A DNA stretch of 64,000 nucleotides from Sva-07 sp963829585 (GCA_963829585.1 CAWHJD010000021.1:124001-188000), one strand, 5' to 3'. Shown: positions 9,052 through 20,751, counted from the first letter of the stretch. Numbers and translations are program-made. The notes: generated from the sequence alone by a model not told the origin.

Positions 9052-9639
9052 TCAGACCTCGACGTTGCCGGCGTTCACCAGTGCCCGCGGCGACCGGGAG
9101 GGGTTGAGCTTCGCCTTGCGAATCGCGAGGATCAGCACGATCGTCAGGAACGTCACGATGTTGATCGATGCGAGCGCAGCGACCCTGAACCACTGGTTCT
9201 CTGCGTCGGTCCCGGCCGCGATCGCGTGATAGGTCGCCACGAAGTACAACGGGAGGCTCGTGTGGTGCACCCACCGCCAGAGCTTGCGCGGTAGTCGCTT
9301 CATGGCGAGCGACGTGATCTCGATGGCGAGCAGCAGATAGAAACCGACGATCCCGAACGCCACGGGGCCGGCCTTCCACGACGAGGCCATCGGGACGAAT
9401 GTCTCTGCCCACCCGAACGTGACGTAGTTGTCGGCGGCCAGCCCGACGAGATGGATGGCGGTGAAGATCAACGCCGTCCCGCCAAGGTACCGGTGCAGGT
9501 CGAGCAGCCATGCCGGGTTCGACGCCTTGGCGACGGCCTTGGTGGAGATGAACAGCCCCCAACAGACCGAGAGCGTGAGCAGACCCCAGGCGATCATGCC
9601 CGACGACCGTGAGACGAACCACCAGACCTGCGGGCTCAT
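9052..9639 (-). CDS. Ferric-reductase-like transmembrane protein
   Basis: A 195-residue integral membrane protein with about five or six helices, of the ferric reductase-like transmembrane (haem b) type. Histidines that could bind haem are seen in DLHRYLGG, AIHLVGL, WVHHTSL and ATYHAIA. It overlaps the ApbE gene by four bases (ATGA), so the two are co-translated. Such proteins carry electrons across the membrane, here probably to a flavinylated partner. No NAD-binding reductase domain is attached. MsrQ is a related alternative, but no MsrP gene is present. Confidence 0.75.
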   Translation of the reverse strand: MSPQVWWFVSRSSGMIAWGLLTLSVCWGLFISTKAVAKASNPAWLLDLHRYLGGTALIFTAIHLVGLAADNYVTFGWAETFVPMASSWKAGPVAFGIVGFYLLLAIEITSLAMKRLPRKLWRWVHHTSLPLYFVATYHAIAAGTDAENQWFRVAALASINIVTFLTIVLILAIRKAKLNPSRSPRALVNAGNVEV

Positions 9640-10552
9640 GCGGCGACCGTACCCGGAGCGATGATCTCGTAGCGGTGATCCGGATTCCGCCCGACCAACA
9701 CCGCGTTCATGCCGTACTGCGCCAGCATGGTTCGTGCCCGCTGCGCACCGCCGATCAGTGCGATCTTCGCCGTGACCTCGGCCCACCACAGGGTGGGGGC
9801 CGCCACGGTGACCGCATCGAGATCGGTCGACGCCGACCACCCCGTCCGCGGATCGATGAGATGGTGTACGTCGATGCCACCTCGACGCCACCGCCGACGG
9901 ATGATGCTGCTGGTCGCCACGCCGCCCTCCGGCAGCGTGATGATCGCCGGATCAGCTGCGCCGTGGTCGTTGTCGTCGAGGACGACGCGCCACGACCCGC
10001 CGGCCCATTCGGGCCCGGCGACGCGCACGTCGCCACCGAGTTCGATCTGTACCGATTCGGCGCCCGCCTCGAGCAGCGCCGCGGCAACCATGTCACCGGC
10101 CAGTCCCTTGCCGATGCCGCCGGGGTCGAAGCGGGTCCCGGACGGCAGACGGACGCCGGAGATCTCGGGAAGGAGTTCGATTCGGGCCTCGACCGCCGAC
10201 ATCGGCTCGGGGAGCGGCCGTTCGTCGTCACCGAGCTCGTCCCAGGTGCGGTCGTAGCCCAGGGCGACGAGCTGATCGAGCATGAGCGGGTTGAACGCAC
10301 CGCTCGTGGCGATGCGCGCCTGCTCGGCGAGCGAGATCAGCTCGTACGTCACCTCCGAGACGATCGTCAGCTTGCCGGCCACCTCGTTGACAGCACTGAC
10401 CTCGCTGTTGGGATCGAAGCGACTCCAGGCACGTTCGAGTTCGTGAACCAACTGTTGTCCGTGCTCGGCCAACTCGCGAGTCGGCGCGACGATGCGGCAC
10501 GGGCTGGCCATCGCCTGGAACACGACCATCGACCACGGAGCCATCGCGCTCA

Positions 10553-10553
<1 letters not shown>
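9636..10553 (-). CDS. apbE: FAD:protein FMN transferase (ApbE family)
   Basis: A 305-residue ApbE-type enzyme, which uses FAD to attach FMN covalently to Ser/Thr of extracytoplasmic electron-transfer proteins. Visible marks are MASPCRIV near the N-terminus, ATSGAFNPLM, the hallmark FDPGGIGKGLAGD (about residues 145-157) and the C-terminal TVAAPTLWWAEVTAK. Unusually there is no N-terminal signal or lipobox in this frame; the gene upstream supplies the membrane anchor and overlaps it by one base (TGATG). The downstream gene encodes a ferric-reductase-like membrane protein. The target carrier is not found in the window. Confidence 0.85.
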
Positions 10554-11403
<850 letters not shown>

Positions 11404-11435
11404 CGACTACCTCTCATCTACCTCTCATCGACGAC

Positions 11436-12238
11436 TCAGGTCTCGACCTTGATCCGGCCACCCTCGACGCTCGCGTGGAACTCGCGATCACTGCCGGTGG
11501 CGACGTTGAAGAACTTGATCTCGACGGTCCGTGGTCCGTTCGTCGCGATCTCGTACACCCAGTTGGCCTGAGGGCTCACCGAGGCGACGGAGATCGATGA
11601 TCCGTCGAACTTGAGCGACACCCCCGAAACACCCGACACGGTGTAGGTGGGATACGACAGGGCGACCGGCGCAGCGGTCGTCGGCGCAGCGGTCGTCGGC
11701 GCGGCGGTCGTCGGCGCGGCGGTCGTCGGCGCGGCGGTCGTCGGCGCGGCGGTCGTCGGCGGGCGGCGGTGGTCGGCACCGGAACGCTCGGCGCGTCGGG
11801 TGTCGGAGCGGCTGCATTCGGTGCCGGTGCGACTGGCTGGCTCGGAGCGGCCGACGGCTGGAGGGGCGCGGCGCGGCCGGTAGCCACCGGTTGCGTCGGC
11901 CACGCGACCGGTGCCGACGAGGTGCCGGGTACAGCCACCGTGTCGACGCCTGCGGGAGCAGCAAGGAGTTCTGGAACCGAATCGACGGACACCTCGGTGG
12001 AGTCGGGTGTGGCCTCGGTCGTGGCGGGTTCGCCGGCGAGGGTGGTCGATGGGCCGGCCGCTTGCGCCATCACCGCCTCGGTCGCCGCCGCAACAGGGCC
12101 ACCGATCGTGGGAGCAGAGCCGATCACCATGACGGTCAAGGTCAGTCCACCGGCCAGGCAGGCGCCGACGAGTACAACCGATCGCCAATGGACAAGGGCC
12201 TGCTCGAGGGTCCTCCGTCCACCTTCGCTGCGTTCCAT
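11436..12238 (-). CDS. Membrane-anchored protein with PTTAA repeats, frameshifted in repeat
   Basis: The product has a short cytoplasmic start, a membrane helix at about residues 20-40 (VVLVGACLAGGLTLTVMVI), a long Pro/Ala/Thr-rich spacer with six PTTAA units and a C-terminal beta domain (ALSYPTYTVSG to the stop). The frame of the first part and that of the last part differ by one base, and the shift falls at the start of the repeat tract near 11758-11768. The C-terminal domain aligns with the C-terminus of the anti-sigma-like protein at 8285-9024. It lies 32 bases upstream of the next gene of the apbE operon. Function unknown. Confidence 0.55.
11671..11760. repeat. Six tandem 15-base repeats (PTTAA)
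   Basis: Six direct 15-base units of the form GCRGCGGTCGTCGGC follow one another without spacers and encode PTTAA on the minus strand. The two distal units carry an A in place of G. They form a stiff Pro/Thr linker. The frame shift of the gene lies at the edge of this array. Confidence 0.85.
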
Positions 12239-12414
12239 GGTGGCAACACGACGCAGTGTGACATCGAGGTTGGGACCCTTACCGAAACTTTACAGTTCTG
12301 CGACGATCCGTGTTCGCCCCGTGCGAATGTTCACTGGCCGTGACGGGGCCGGACCGCTCCGACTGCGACCACCAGGCCGCGCAGGGGCCAGCTGGGGAAC
12401 TACCGTCGCGCTCG

Positions 12415-14490
12415 ATGATCACGATTCGCCGGGCAGCGGGCCTGCTGCTCATCGCGCTGGCTGTGGCATCGTGCAGCTCGACGGACCCCTCACCCGCCCC
12501 GATCGCATCGGCGGAACCATCGACGTCGACGCTGACGCCGACATCGACGTCGGCGCCGCGGCGCCGACGACTCACCTTGTCGACGCCGTCGAGGCCCAAC
12601 TGGCCGCCTCGCCCGTCGGATGCGACCCACTCGACGGTCGGCAGTGTCTGCTCCCCTTTCCGAGCGACGCCCTGACCGTCGTCGACGACACCTCACCCAC
12701 GAAGCGCCGCGTGGCATTCCCGGCGGGTGAACTGCCGACGAACAGCTCCGGCACCGGCATCGACCCGACGGCATGGAACCGCAACGACGGATTCAGCGCC
12801 AACTCGCCGCTGCTCACCTGGATCGACTGGCCTCGACCCGGCAGCGTCGAAGCTCCCGTCGTGGACCGATCTCGAGTCGTCGATGGATCCCGACGCGAGC
12901 GTCGTGCTCGTCGACACCACGTCGGGCGAGCGGATCCCGCTGTGGGCCGAGGTCGACGTCGACTCGGCTGCCGACGACGGGCAACTGCTGGTGGTCCGTC
13001 CGGCGATCAGCCTCGCCGCGGCAACCACGTACGCGGTGGGCCTCCGCAACCTCGTCACGACCGCCGGAACACCGGTCGAGCCGTCACCGCTGTTCCGGGT
13101 CCACCGCGACCGGCTCGCCACCGACATCGCCGAGGTCGAAGCACGCCGCGACGAGTTCGAGTCGACCTTCGATGCGCTCGAGACCGCCGGTGTCGGACGC
13201 GACGAACTCCAGCTCGCCTGGTCGTTCACCACCGCGAGCGTCGCCAACACCACCGACATCATCCTGCACATGCGAGACGAGACACTCGCCGGCCTGGGGA
13301 CCGCAGCACCGGAGTTCCAGATCACCGCCGTGACCGAGAACCCGGAACCCGGCCTCGCTCGACTGGTGGAGGGCACGTACTCGGTCCCGAACTGGATGAC
13401 CGGCGACGGCGGGCCGGGAACCGCCCTGAACCGCGGTGCCGACGGATTCCCCGAGATCAACGGCGTGGTGCAGGCACCGTTCGCCTGCGAGATCGCGGAC
13501 CGCGTGTGGAACGGCACCGAGCCGGCCCATGCCGTGATGTACGGCCACGGCTTGCTCGGATCGCACCTCGAGGTCGACGCCGGGAACATCGTCGCGATGT
13601 CGAACGAGCACGATGCGCTCTACTGCGCGACGAAGTGGGCGGGGTTCAGCGAGGACGACATCCCCACTGCGGTCGCCGCGCTGCAGGACTTCTCGACCTT
13701 CCCGACGTTCGTCGACCGGATGAGCCAGGGTCTGATCAACCAACTCGTGCTCGGCCGTCTCATGCTCGCCGACAACGGGCTCGTGATCGAACCCGAGTTC
13801 ATCCGAGCGGACGGATCCTCCATGCTCGACAACAGCGAGGTGTACTTCGACGGCAACTCCCAGGGCGGCATCATGGGAATGGCACTCGCCGCGATCTCGA
13901 CCGATCTACGGCGCGCCACGCTGGGTGTGGTCGGCATGAACTACTCGACCCTGCTGCCACGTTCCGTCGATTTCGACGAGTTCGAGACGATCCTGGTGCC
14001 CGCCTACCCCGACCCCGTCGACCGCGCGATCGGTCTCGCGGCCATCCAGATGCTGTGGGATCCGGCCGAAGGCGCCGGTTACGTCCGTCACCTGGTGTCG
14101 GATCCGCTGCCGGGCACCCCACCGAAGGACGTCCTGATGCACGTGGCGTTCGGTGACTGGCAGGTGTCGGAGCTGACCGCGATGGTCGCCGCCCGAACGA
14201 TGGGGATCCCGATCCATCGGCCGGTCACCGCCGATGGGCGCAGCCGTGAGACCGAGCCCGGCTGGGGCATCGAGACGCTGGACTACTCCGACGCCACATC
14301 GGCGCTGGTCGTCTGGGACTCGGGCTCCGACCCGATCCCGATCGACGCGGTGGCGCCGAGCACGAGCCGCGACCCCCACGGTGATCCCCGCAACGACCCC
14401 GAGGTACGTCGTCAGAAGGCGGCGTTCCTCTTCGAGGGCGAACTGATCGACGTGTGCGACGCCCTCGCCTGCACCGCCGCCGCGGGCTGA
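12415..14490 (+). CDS. Secreted lipoprotein, alpha/beta-hydrolase type, two compensating frameshifts
   Basis: The N-terminus is a lipoprotein signal with the lipobox VASC (Cys about residue 20), followed by a Ser/Thr/Pro linker. The body of about 650 residues resembles bacterial lipase-like proteins with an N-terminal Ig-like part. The nucleophile elbow GNSQGG is at about 13853-13870, with AVMYGHGLLGSHL before it and VAFGDWQVSELTA after it. The frame changes near 12555 (one base lost in a GC run) and returns near 12828 (one base gained), so the two shifts cancel. A -10 box TACCGT at 12401 lies eight bases from the ATG. The substrate is unknown. It is transcribed away from the apbE operon. Confidence 0.7.
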
Positions 14491-14495
14491 CCGGA

Positions 14496-16655
14496 TCAGA
14501 TCGCGGCAAGTCGCAGCAGGTCGGGGGCGACGGTGGTGTAGACGAGGTTGGCGCCCGGCTTGTAGACGTGCACCCCGTCCCAGCGATAGCCGAGGTCGGA
14601 CGCGATCGTCTCGTCGGTGCACCATTCAGTGGGGCCCTCGACGAACTGCACCCGATCGACGCCGGCGGCCTGGTACTCCGCCGCGGTCTCGCGCAGCAGG
14701 TCGTTCACGTGGGCGACGCGGGCATCGTCACCACGTTCGGGAAGCGCTGGGACACCGGCCCCCTCGACGTCCTGCGGTCGCATGCAGGCAACTTCGAGCA
14801 GGCCCACGTTGGTTCCTTCGGCGAGCATCGCATCGATGCCGGATTCGAGATTGGTGACGAACAGCTCGTCACCGGCCGGCGTCGCGAAGCCGTACGTGGT
14901 GTCGCCGTCGACGACGTCGAACACATCCCACGCGCCGACGACGACGAGCGCGACGTCGGTGCCGGCGGCCGCCTGCGCCCACTCCTCCTGCCATCCGTCA
15001 CAGATGGAGAAGTTGTTGGCGAAACGCACCGAACTGCGCACCGAACCCGAGTCGTACACGCTGCACCCGTCGACGCTGCCGTTGACGACGTTCGGAAAGA
15101 CGGCGTCGATCCCGTCCGGCAGGTTGATCGCCAGCGCGTTGGCCTGTGAGTCACCGACGATCGCCAGCCGTGCCGATGTCGCGGGCACGATCGGCGTCGT
15201 GATCGCAGGCGCGGTCGAAGCTGCAGTGACGGATCCGTCGGTGACCTCGGCCGGATCGGCGACCTCGACAGGTGCATCCGCTGCGGGGTCGACGGGCGCG
15301 GTGTCGAGTTCGAACACCGCCTCCTCGCCGCCTTCGAACCGACTGAACTGATCGACGTTGACGTAGAACAGCACGAGCGTGCCGACGAGCATCACTCCGC
15401 CCGCGATCGGCCAGTAGGTGATCGACGCCCGATCGCTCCACCACCGCCCGATGATCCCCGTGCGCACCGGTGACTCCAGGTAGCGGTACGACAACTCGGC
15501 GACGACGACCGTCAGGATCATCGCCCACGCGAACGCCGACACCGAACCGGTGGTGGCACCGACGATCACGAAGATCGGCCAGCTCCACAGGTACAGGCCG
15601 TAGCTCCGCTTGCCGACCTCGACCAGCGGGGTCCAGCTCATGATCCGACGGAAGCCGACCGACGCCGGGTGGACCGCGACCATCACGGCCAGGAGCGACA
15701 GGATCGAGACGAGCGGCAACAACCATTGGTAGACGTAACCGGCCGTGATCGAGGCGACCGCCGCCGCACAGCCGATCGCCGCAACGGCCGCAGCGCCGAG
15801 CGGATCGAGCAGTCGCCCGGCGGGCGCATCCGCCGCGTGCTTCCAGCGCCAGGGCCGCCAGACGAACGCCGCACCGGCACCGAGCAGGAGGCCGCCGGAT
15901 CGCGTGATCGTGGAGAGGTAGAGGTAGTTGGTGCGATCGACCCCGTCGAGGATCGGCGGGGGCCCACCCAGCGGTGTCGGCGCACGCGACTGCATCCAGT
16001 ACATGTAGACGAACACCGCGAATGCGCCGGCAACGACGAGGGCGCCGACCGCGCGACGTGGGAGACGCAGCCGCATCAGCGCGACGAACAGCAACGGCCA
16101 GATCAGGTACCACTGTTCTTCGACGGCGAGGCTCCACAGGTGCCGCAGCAACGGCACCTCACCGGCGAAGTACGGAATGTCGCCGAGGATCTGGCCCCAG
16201 TTGTTGACGTAGAAGATCGACCACACCATGTCGCGGCGGAGCTGCGATTGCTGTTCCGCGCTCCCCGCCACCGCCGCCCACACGGCAACGAAGAGCAACA
16301 CCGCGTAGAGCGCCGGGAACAGGCGACGGGCGCGCCGATTCCAGAACTTGCCGAACGCCACGCGCCCGTTGCGGTCGCGCTCGTCGATCAACAACGAGGT
16401 GATGAGGAATCCCGAGACGACGAAGAACACCTCGACGCCGAAGAAGCCACCGTGCATCCACGAGAATCCGGCGTGGTAGAGCAACACCACCGCGACGGAC
16501 AGGGCACGCAACCCGTCGAGCGACGGCTGGTAGCCCATCGCCGGGAACGACGGGGGGTTCGTGGGCGACGGCAGTTCGACGGCGGCGGCGAGGTCGACCC
16601 CGGCGCTCCCGTCCGCCGACATCGACGGACCCACGGAATCGACGACCGTGGTCAC
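14496..16655 (-). CDS. OafA/YrhL-type acyltransferase with C-terminal SGNH domain
   Basis: A 719-residue integral membrane protein that transfers an acyl group to a cell-surface sugar. The acyltransferase-3 part (about residues 45-400) starts QPSLDGLRALSV and has about ten helices, including the conserved FFVVSGFLIT and RRARRLFPALY. A Glu/Asp/Pro-rich periplasmic linker leads to an SGNH hydrolase domain with GDSQANAL and a C-terminal DGVHVYKPG Asp-x-x-His. GTG 16655 is chosen because it overlaps the cysS stop by four bases (GTGA). The acceptor polymer is not known. Confidence 0.85.
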   Translation of the reverse strand: MTTVVDSVGPSMSADGSAGVDLAAAVELPSPTNPPSFPAMGYQPSLDGLRALSVAVVLLYHAGFSWMHGGFFGVEVFFVVSGFLITSLLIDERDRNGRVAFGKFWNRRARRLFPALYAVLLFVAVWAAVAGSAEQQSQLRRDMVWSIFYVNNWGQILGDIPYFAGEVPLLRHLWSLAVEEQWYLIWPLLFVALMRLRLPRRAVGALVVAGAFAVFVYMYWMQSRAPTPLGGPPPILDGVDRTNYLYLSTITRSGGLLLGAGAAFVWRPWRWKHAADAPAGRLLDPLGAAAVAAIGCAAAVASITAGYVYQWLLPLVSILSLLAVMVAVHPASVGFRRIMSWTPLVEVGKRSYGLYLWSWPIFVIVGATTGSVSAFAWAMILTVVVAELSYRYLESPVRTGIIGRWWSDRASITYWPIAGGVMLVGTLVLFYVNVDQFSRFEGGEEAVFELDTAPVDPAADAPVEVADPAEVTDGSVTAASTAPAITTPIVPATSARLAIVGDSQANALAINLPDGIDAVFPNVVNGSVDGCSVYDSGSVRSSVRFANNFSICDGWQEEWAQAAAGTDVALVVVGAWDVFDVVDGDTTYGFATPAGDELFVTNLESGIDAMLAEGTNVGLLEVACMRPQDVEGAGVPALPERGDDARVAHVNDLLRETAAEYQAAGVDRVQFVEGPTEWCTDETIASDLGYRWDGVHVYKPGANLVYTTVAPDLLRLAAI

Positions 16656-18007
16656 CTTCGCAACGACGTGCCGGCTCTGGTGGTCTCGACCGTCCAACCC
16701 GCCGCCTGGAGCTCGGCGCGCAACGCATCGGCCCTGGCGAAGTCCTTCGCCGCACGGGCGTCGTCGAGCTCTCGAGCACGTGCCTGCGCATCGCTGTCGA
16801 CCTCGGAGGCCACGGCCAGATCGAGCCCGAACGTCGTGGCGATCACGTGCGCGGCCGCCGCGAGGGAGGCGGCATCGTGCGAACCGGCATCGAGGGCGGC
16901 ATTGGCCCGCCGCACCGTGTCGAACAGCAGGGCCGTGGCCTTCGGTGTGTCGAGGTCGTCGTCCATGGCCAGACCGAACTCGGCGAGCACGGCCGGGTCG
17001 GGCTCGGCGCCGACGAGGTCGGCGGTTCGGGACGCGAACGCGTCGAGTCCGGCCAGCGCCTTGACGGCCCCGTCGATGTTGTCCTGGGTGATCTTCACCG
17101 GGCTGCGGTAGTGCGACTGCAGCAGGACCATCCGGTACGCGCGCGGATCGTAGAGGTCGATCAGGTCGAGCAGGTTCGAGACGTTGCCGAGGCTCTTGGA
17201 CATCTTCTCGCCCTCGGCGTCGACCACGAACCCGTTGTGCATCCAGTGGTTGGCGAAGGTCCTGCCGAGCGCCACGGCCTGCGCGCGTTCGTTCTCGTGA
17301 TGCGGGAAGCGCAGGTCCTGTCCACCGCAGTGGAGGTCGAAGCCCTCGCCGAGCAGATCGAGACTCATCACGACGCACTCCGAGTGCCAACCGGGTCGTC
17401 CGTCGCCCCACGGCGACGGCCAGGCGGGCTCGTCGGGCTTGGAGAACTTCCACAGCACGAAGTCGGCGGGATGCCGCTTCTGCGCGGCGCCGACGACCTC
17501 GCGGTCACCGCCACCCGAGCGCATGTCGTCGACCGACTGGTGCGCGAGCAGCCCGTAGTCGTCGACCGACTCGACCGACATGTAGACCCCGTCGTCGGTG
17601 ATGTAGGCGTGGTCGGTGGCGATGAGCTCACCGATCATGTCGACCATCTCCTCGACGTAGTCGGTTGCATGGGGAACGTCGGTCGGCCGTTCGACGTTGA
17701 TCCCCGCCATCGCCTCGAACCACACGTGCTCGCACTTCGTGGTGATCTCCTGCCACGGGCGGTTCTCGCGTTGGGCGCGTTCGATGATCTTGTCCTCGAT
17801 GTCGGTGATGTTCGACACCAGCCTGACGTCGAGCCCGGTCCACTCGAGGTAGCGCCGCAGGATGTCGTAGACGAGCGTGGCGCGTCCGTGGCCGAGATGC
17901 GGCGGTCCGTACACCGTGGGTCCGCACAGGTAGATGCTCACCTTGCCCGGCTCGCGGAGCGCCAGCTCGCGGACCGTTCGAGTGGCGGTGTCGTAGAGGT
18001 GCAGCAC
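16652..18007 (-). CDS. cysS: Cysteine--tRNA ligase
   Basis: Charges tRNA-Cys with cysteine in the cytoplasm. The class I signature is present as CGPTVYGPPHLGHGR (HIGH-type HLGH) and EKMSKSLGN (KMSKS). Zinc ligands are seen in YLCGPT, HSECVVM and the HHENERAQ helix. From GTG 18007 (VLHLYDTATR) the length is 451 residues, normal for the family; GTG 18031 is an alternative start. Because of a C-terminal DARAAKDFARADALR helix it is CysS rather than MshC. It is followed by the acyltransferase with overlap and is divergent from valS. Confidence 0.93.
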   Translation of the reverse strand: MLHLYDTATRTVRELALREPGKVSIYLCGPTVYGPPHLGHGRATLVYDILRRYLEWTGLDVRLVSNITDIEDKIIERAQRENRPWQEITTKCEHVWFEAMAGINVERPTDVPHATDYVEEMVDMIGELIATDHAYITDDGVYMSVESVDDYGLLAHQSVDDMRSGGGDREVVGAAQKRHPADFVLWKFSKPDEPAWPSPWGDGRPGWHSECVVMSLDLLGEGFDLHCGGQDLRFPHHENERAQAVALGRTFANHWMHNGFVVDAEGEKMSKSLGNVSNLLDLIDLYDPRAYRMVLLQSHYRSPVKITQDNIDGAVKALAGLDAFASRTADLVGAEPDPAVLAEFGLAMDDDLDTPKATALLFDTVRRANAALDAGSHDAASLAAAAHVIATTFGLDLAVASEVDSDAQARARELDDARAAKDFARADALRAELQAAGWTVETTRAGTSLRR

Positions 18008-18068
18008 GGCGATCGAGTCTACGAGCGCCACCCCGAGCCACCCGGGCACCGTTTCATCGACCCCCCAA

Positions 18069-18155
18069 CCCGGTTTGCGTGACAATCCGGTTGGGGCGGG
18101 CCAACAGAACTGTCACACAAGCCGGGTTGCCGACCGAACTGTCACGCAAACCGGG
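18069..18155. repeat. Intergenic inverted repeat, family A, copy 1
   Basis: A 16-base perfect inverted repeat (left arm CCCGGTTTGCGTGACA at 18069-18084, right arm 18140-18155) encloses a third, imperfect arm at 18111-18128. The core TTGGGGCGGGCCAA is the reverse complement of the core of copy 2 at 33968-34050. It lies between the divergent cysS and valS genes. Confidence 0.8.
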
Positions 18156-18195
18156 GCGGCTGGCCGTGGGGCGACGTCGGTAGCCTCGGCGATCT

Positions 18196-20751
18196 ATGGC
18201 GAACATCCCCGACAAGCCGACGCTCGACGGCATCGAGGCACACTGGGCCGCCCAGTGGGAGTCCGATGGCACGTACCGCTTCGACGCGTCGGTACCGCGC
18301 GAGGGGGTCTTCTCCATCGACACGCCGCCGCCGACGGTGAGCGGATCGCTCCACATGGGCCACGTGTTCAGCTACACGCACACCGACGCGATCGCCCGCT
18401 TCCAGCGGATGTCGGGCAAGGCCGTCTTCTACCCGATGGGTTGGGACGACAACGGTCTGCCCACCGAGCGTCGCGTGCAGAACTACTACGGGGTCCGATG
18501 CGATCCGAGCCAGCACTATGTCGAGGGCTTCGAGCCACCGTTCCGCGGTGACCCGCCGAAGAACCATCACGCCGTGCCCGTGTCGCGGCCCAACTTCCTC
18601 GAGTTGTGCGACGAACTGGTCGAACTCGACGAGCAGATCTTCGAAGACCTGTTCAAGCGCCTCGGCCTGTCGGTCGACTGGAACCATCACTACGCCACCA
18701 TCGACGAACGGTCCAGGCGCGCCAGCCAACGCGCGTTCCTCCGCAACGTCGCCCGCGGCGAGGCGTACAGCCAGGAAGCACCCACCCTGTGGGACATCGA
18801 CTTCCGAACTGCCGTCGCCCAGGCCGAGATGGAGGATCGCGACCGCTCGGGCGCCTACCACAAGATCCCGTTCGCGCGGTCCGACGGCAACGGCGTCATC
18901 GAGATCGACACCACTCGGCCCGAGCTGCTCGCCGCGTGCGTCGCACTCGTCGCGCACCCGGACGACGAGCGGTACAAGCCGTACTTCGGCACCACGGTCC
19001 GCACGCCCCTGTACGGCGTCGAGGTGCCGATCGTCGCCCACGAACTCGCGCAGCCCGACAAGGGCACCGGCATCGCCATGATCTGTACGTTCGGCGACAC
19101 CACCGACGTCACGTGGTGGCGCGAGCTGAACCTGCCGATGCGTGCCATCGTCGGGCGCGACGGACGCATCCTCGCCGACGCTCCGCACGATGTCGATCCC
19201 GACGCGTACAGCGCCATCGCCGGGCTCACCGTCAAGCAGGCCCAGACCAAGGTGGTCGAGCAACTCCTCGAGGCCGGCCTGCTGATCGGCGAGCCACGCG
19301 ACATCCAGCACCCGGTGAAGTTCTACGAACGCGGCGATCGCCCGCTCGAGATCGTCACCTCACGTCAGTGGTACATCCGCAACGGTGGCCGCGACGCCGA
19401 CCTACGCGCCGCACTCGTCGCTCGCGGGGCCGAGGTCACCTGGCATCCCACCCACATGCAGCACCGGTACGACAACTGGGTCGAGGGACTCAACGGTGAC
19501 TGGCTCGTCAGCCGTCAACGGTTCTTCGGCGTGCCGATCCCCATCTGGTACGCACTCGACGAACACGGCGAACCCCGCTACGACGAGCCGTTGTTCCCCC
19601 ACGAATCGCTCCTGCCGATCGACCCGTCGACCGACGTGCCCGAGGGCTACACCGAGAGCCAGCGTGGCGAGCCGGGCGGGTTCGCCGGCGACCCCGACAT
19701 TCTCGACACCTGGGCGACGTCGTCGCTCACACCGCAGATCGCCGGAGGCTGGGAGGAGGACGGCGACCTGTTCGAGCACGTCTTCCCGATGGACATGCGG
19801 CCGCAGGCGCACGACATCATCCGGACCTGGCTCTTCTCCACGATCACCCGCAGCCACCACGAGTTCGGATGCGCACCGTGGAGCCACGCTGCACTCTCAG
19901 GCTGGATCCTCGACCCCGACCGCAAGAAGATGTCGAAGTCGAAGGGCAACGTGGTCACGCCGATGGATCTCTTCGAGACCTACGGCACCGACGCAGTTCG
20001 CTACTGGGCAGCATCCGCGCGTCCGGGCGTCGACACGGCGTTCAGCGAAGACCAGATGAAGGTCGGCCGCAAGCTCGCCAACAAGCTGCTCAACGTCACC
20101 AAGTTCGTGCTGCAATTCGGTGCTCCGACAAGTGATCGCTCACTCGACGACGGCGTCACCGACGTGATCGACCGATCGATGCTCGCCAAGCTCGACGACG
20201 TGGTCGTCGAGGCCACCGAGGCATTCGAGGCATTCGACTACGCGCGAGCACTGGAACGGACCGAGGCGTTCTTCTGGTGGTTCTGCGACAACTACGTCGA
20301 ACTCGTCAAGGGCCGAACCTACGACGAAGCCCGACCCGAAGCTGCCGACTCGGCCAAGCGCGCGCTCCGCGAGGCGCTGAGTTCCATCCAGCGTCTGTTC
20401 GCACCGATCCTGCCGTTCGCGAGCGAGGAGGCGTGGAGCTGGTGGAACGAGTCGAGCATCCACGTGGCGCCGTGGCCCACACGATCGGCCGGCGCCGGCG
20501 AGTCGTTCGGTGACCCGACGCTCGTCGACGCCACGATCGACGTGCTGACCCAGGTACGCAGGGCCAAGACCGAGGCAAAGCGCAGCCAACGTGCCGTCGT
20601 CGACAATCTCGTCGTCACGGCGCCGGACGGTCTCCGTGCGGCGATCGACTCGGGTCGTGCCGATCTGCTCGACGCCGGATCGATCCGATCGCTGACAGTG
20701 CTCGACGGCGACGCCTTGGCCGTCGAGGTCATGCTCGCGGACGAACCCTGA
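18196..20751 (+). CDS. valS: Valine--tRNA ligase
   Basis: An 851-residue class I synthetase. PPPTVSGSLHMGHVFSYTHT carries the HIGH motif and KKMSKSKGNVV the KMSKS motif. The editing (CP1) domain occupies about residues 190-400 and contains IDTTRPELLAACVALVAHPDD. The anticodon-binding domain is C-terminal, but the usual ValS coiled-coil tail is short. The form with a direct HMGH and no long N-terminal extension is typical of the actinobacterial/archaeal-like ValS branch. A TAGCCT box at 18181 lies nine bases from the ATG. Confidence 0.93.
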   Translation: MANIPDKPTLDGIEAHWAAQWESDGTYRFDASVPREGVFSIDTPPPTVSGSLHMGHVFSYTHTDAIARFQRMSGKAVFYPMGWDDNGLPTERRVQNYYGVRCDPSQHYVEGFEPPFRGDPPKNHHAVPVSRPNFLELCDELVELDEQIFEDLFKRLGLSVDWNHHYATIDERSRRASQRAFLRNVARGEAYSQEAPTLWDIDFRTAVAQAEMEDRDRSGAYHKIPFARSDGNGVIEIDTTRPELLAACVALVAHPDDERYKPYFGTTVRTPLYGVEVPIVAHELAQPDKGTGIAMICTFGDTTDVTWWRELNLPMRAIVGRDGRILADAPHDVDPDAYSAIAGLTVKQAQTKVVEQLLEAGLLIGEPRDIQHPVKFYERGDRPLEIVTSRQWYIRNGGRDADLRAALVARGAEVTWHPTHMQHRYDNWVEGLNGDWLVSRQRFFGVPIPIWYALDEHGEPRYDEPLFPHESLLPIDPSTDVPEGYTESQRGEPGGFAGDPDILDTWATSSLTPQIAGGWEEDGDLFEHVFPMDMRPQAHDIIRTWLFSTITRSHHEFGCAPWSHAALSGWILDPDRKKMSKSKGNVVTPMDLFETYGTDAVRYWAASARPGVDTAFSEDQMKVGRKLANKLLNVTKFVLQFGAPTSDRSLDDGVTDVIDRSMLAKLDDVVVEATEAFEAFDYARALERTEAFFWWFCDNYVELVKGRTYDEARPEAADSAKRALREALSSIQRLFAPILPFASEEAWSWWNESSIHVAPWPTRSAGAGESFGDPTLVDATIDVLTQVRRAKTEAKRSQRAVVDNLVVTAPDGLRAAIDSGRADLLDAGSIRSLTVLDGDALAVEVMLADEP

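Noticed and set aside
11671..11760. Possible CRISPR-like array
   Set aside because: The 15-base repeats are directly contiguous with no spacers and encode a PTTAA protein linker.
15669..17111. Plus-strand frame antisense to the acyltransferase and cysS
   Set aside because: No recognisable domain, biased composition and two well-supported genes on the opposite strand.
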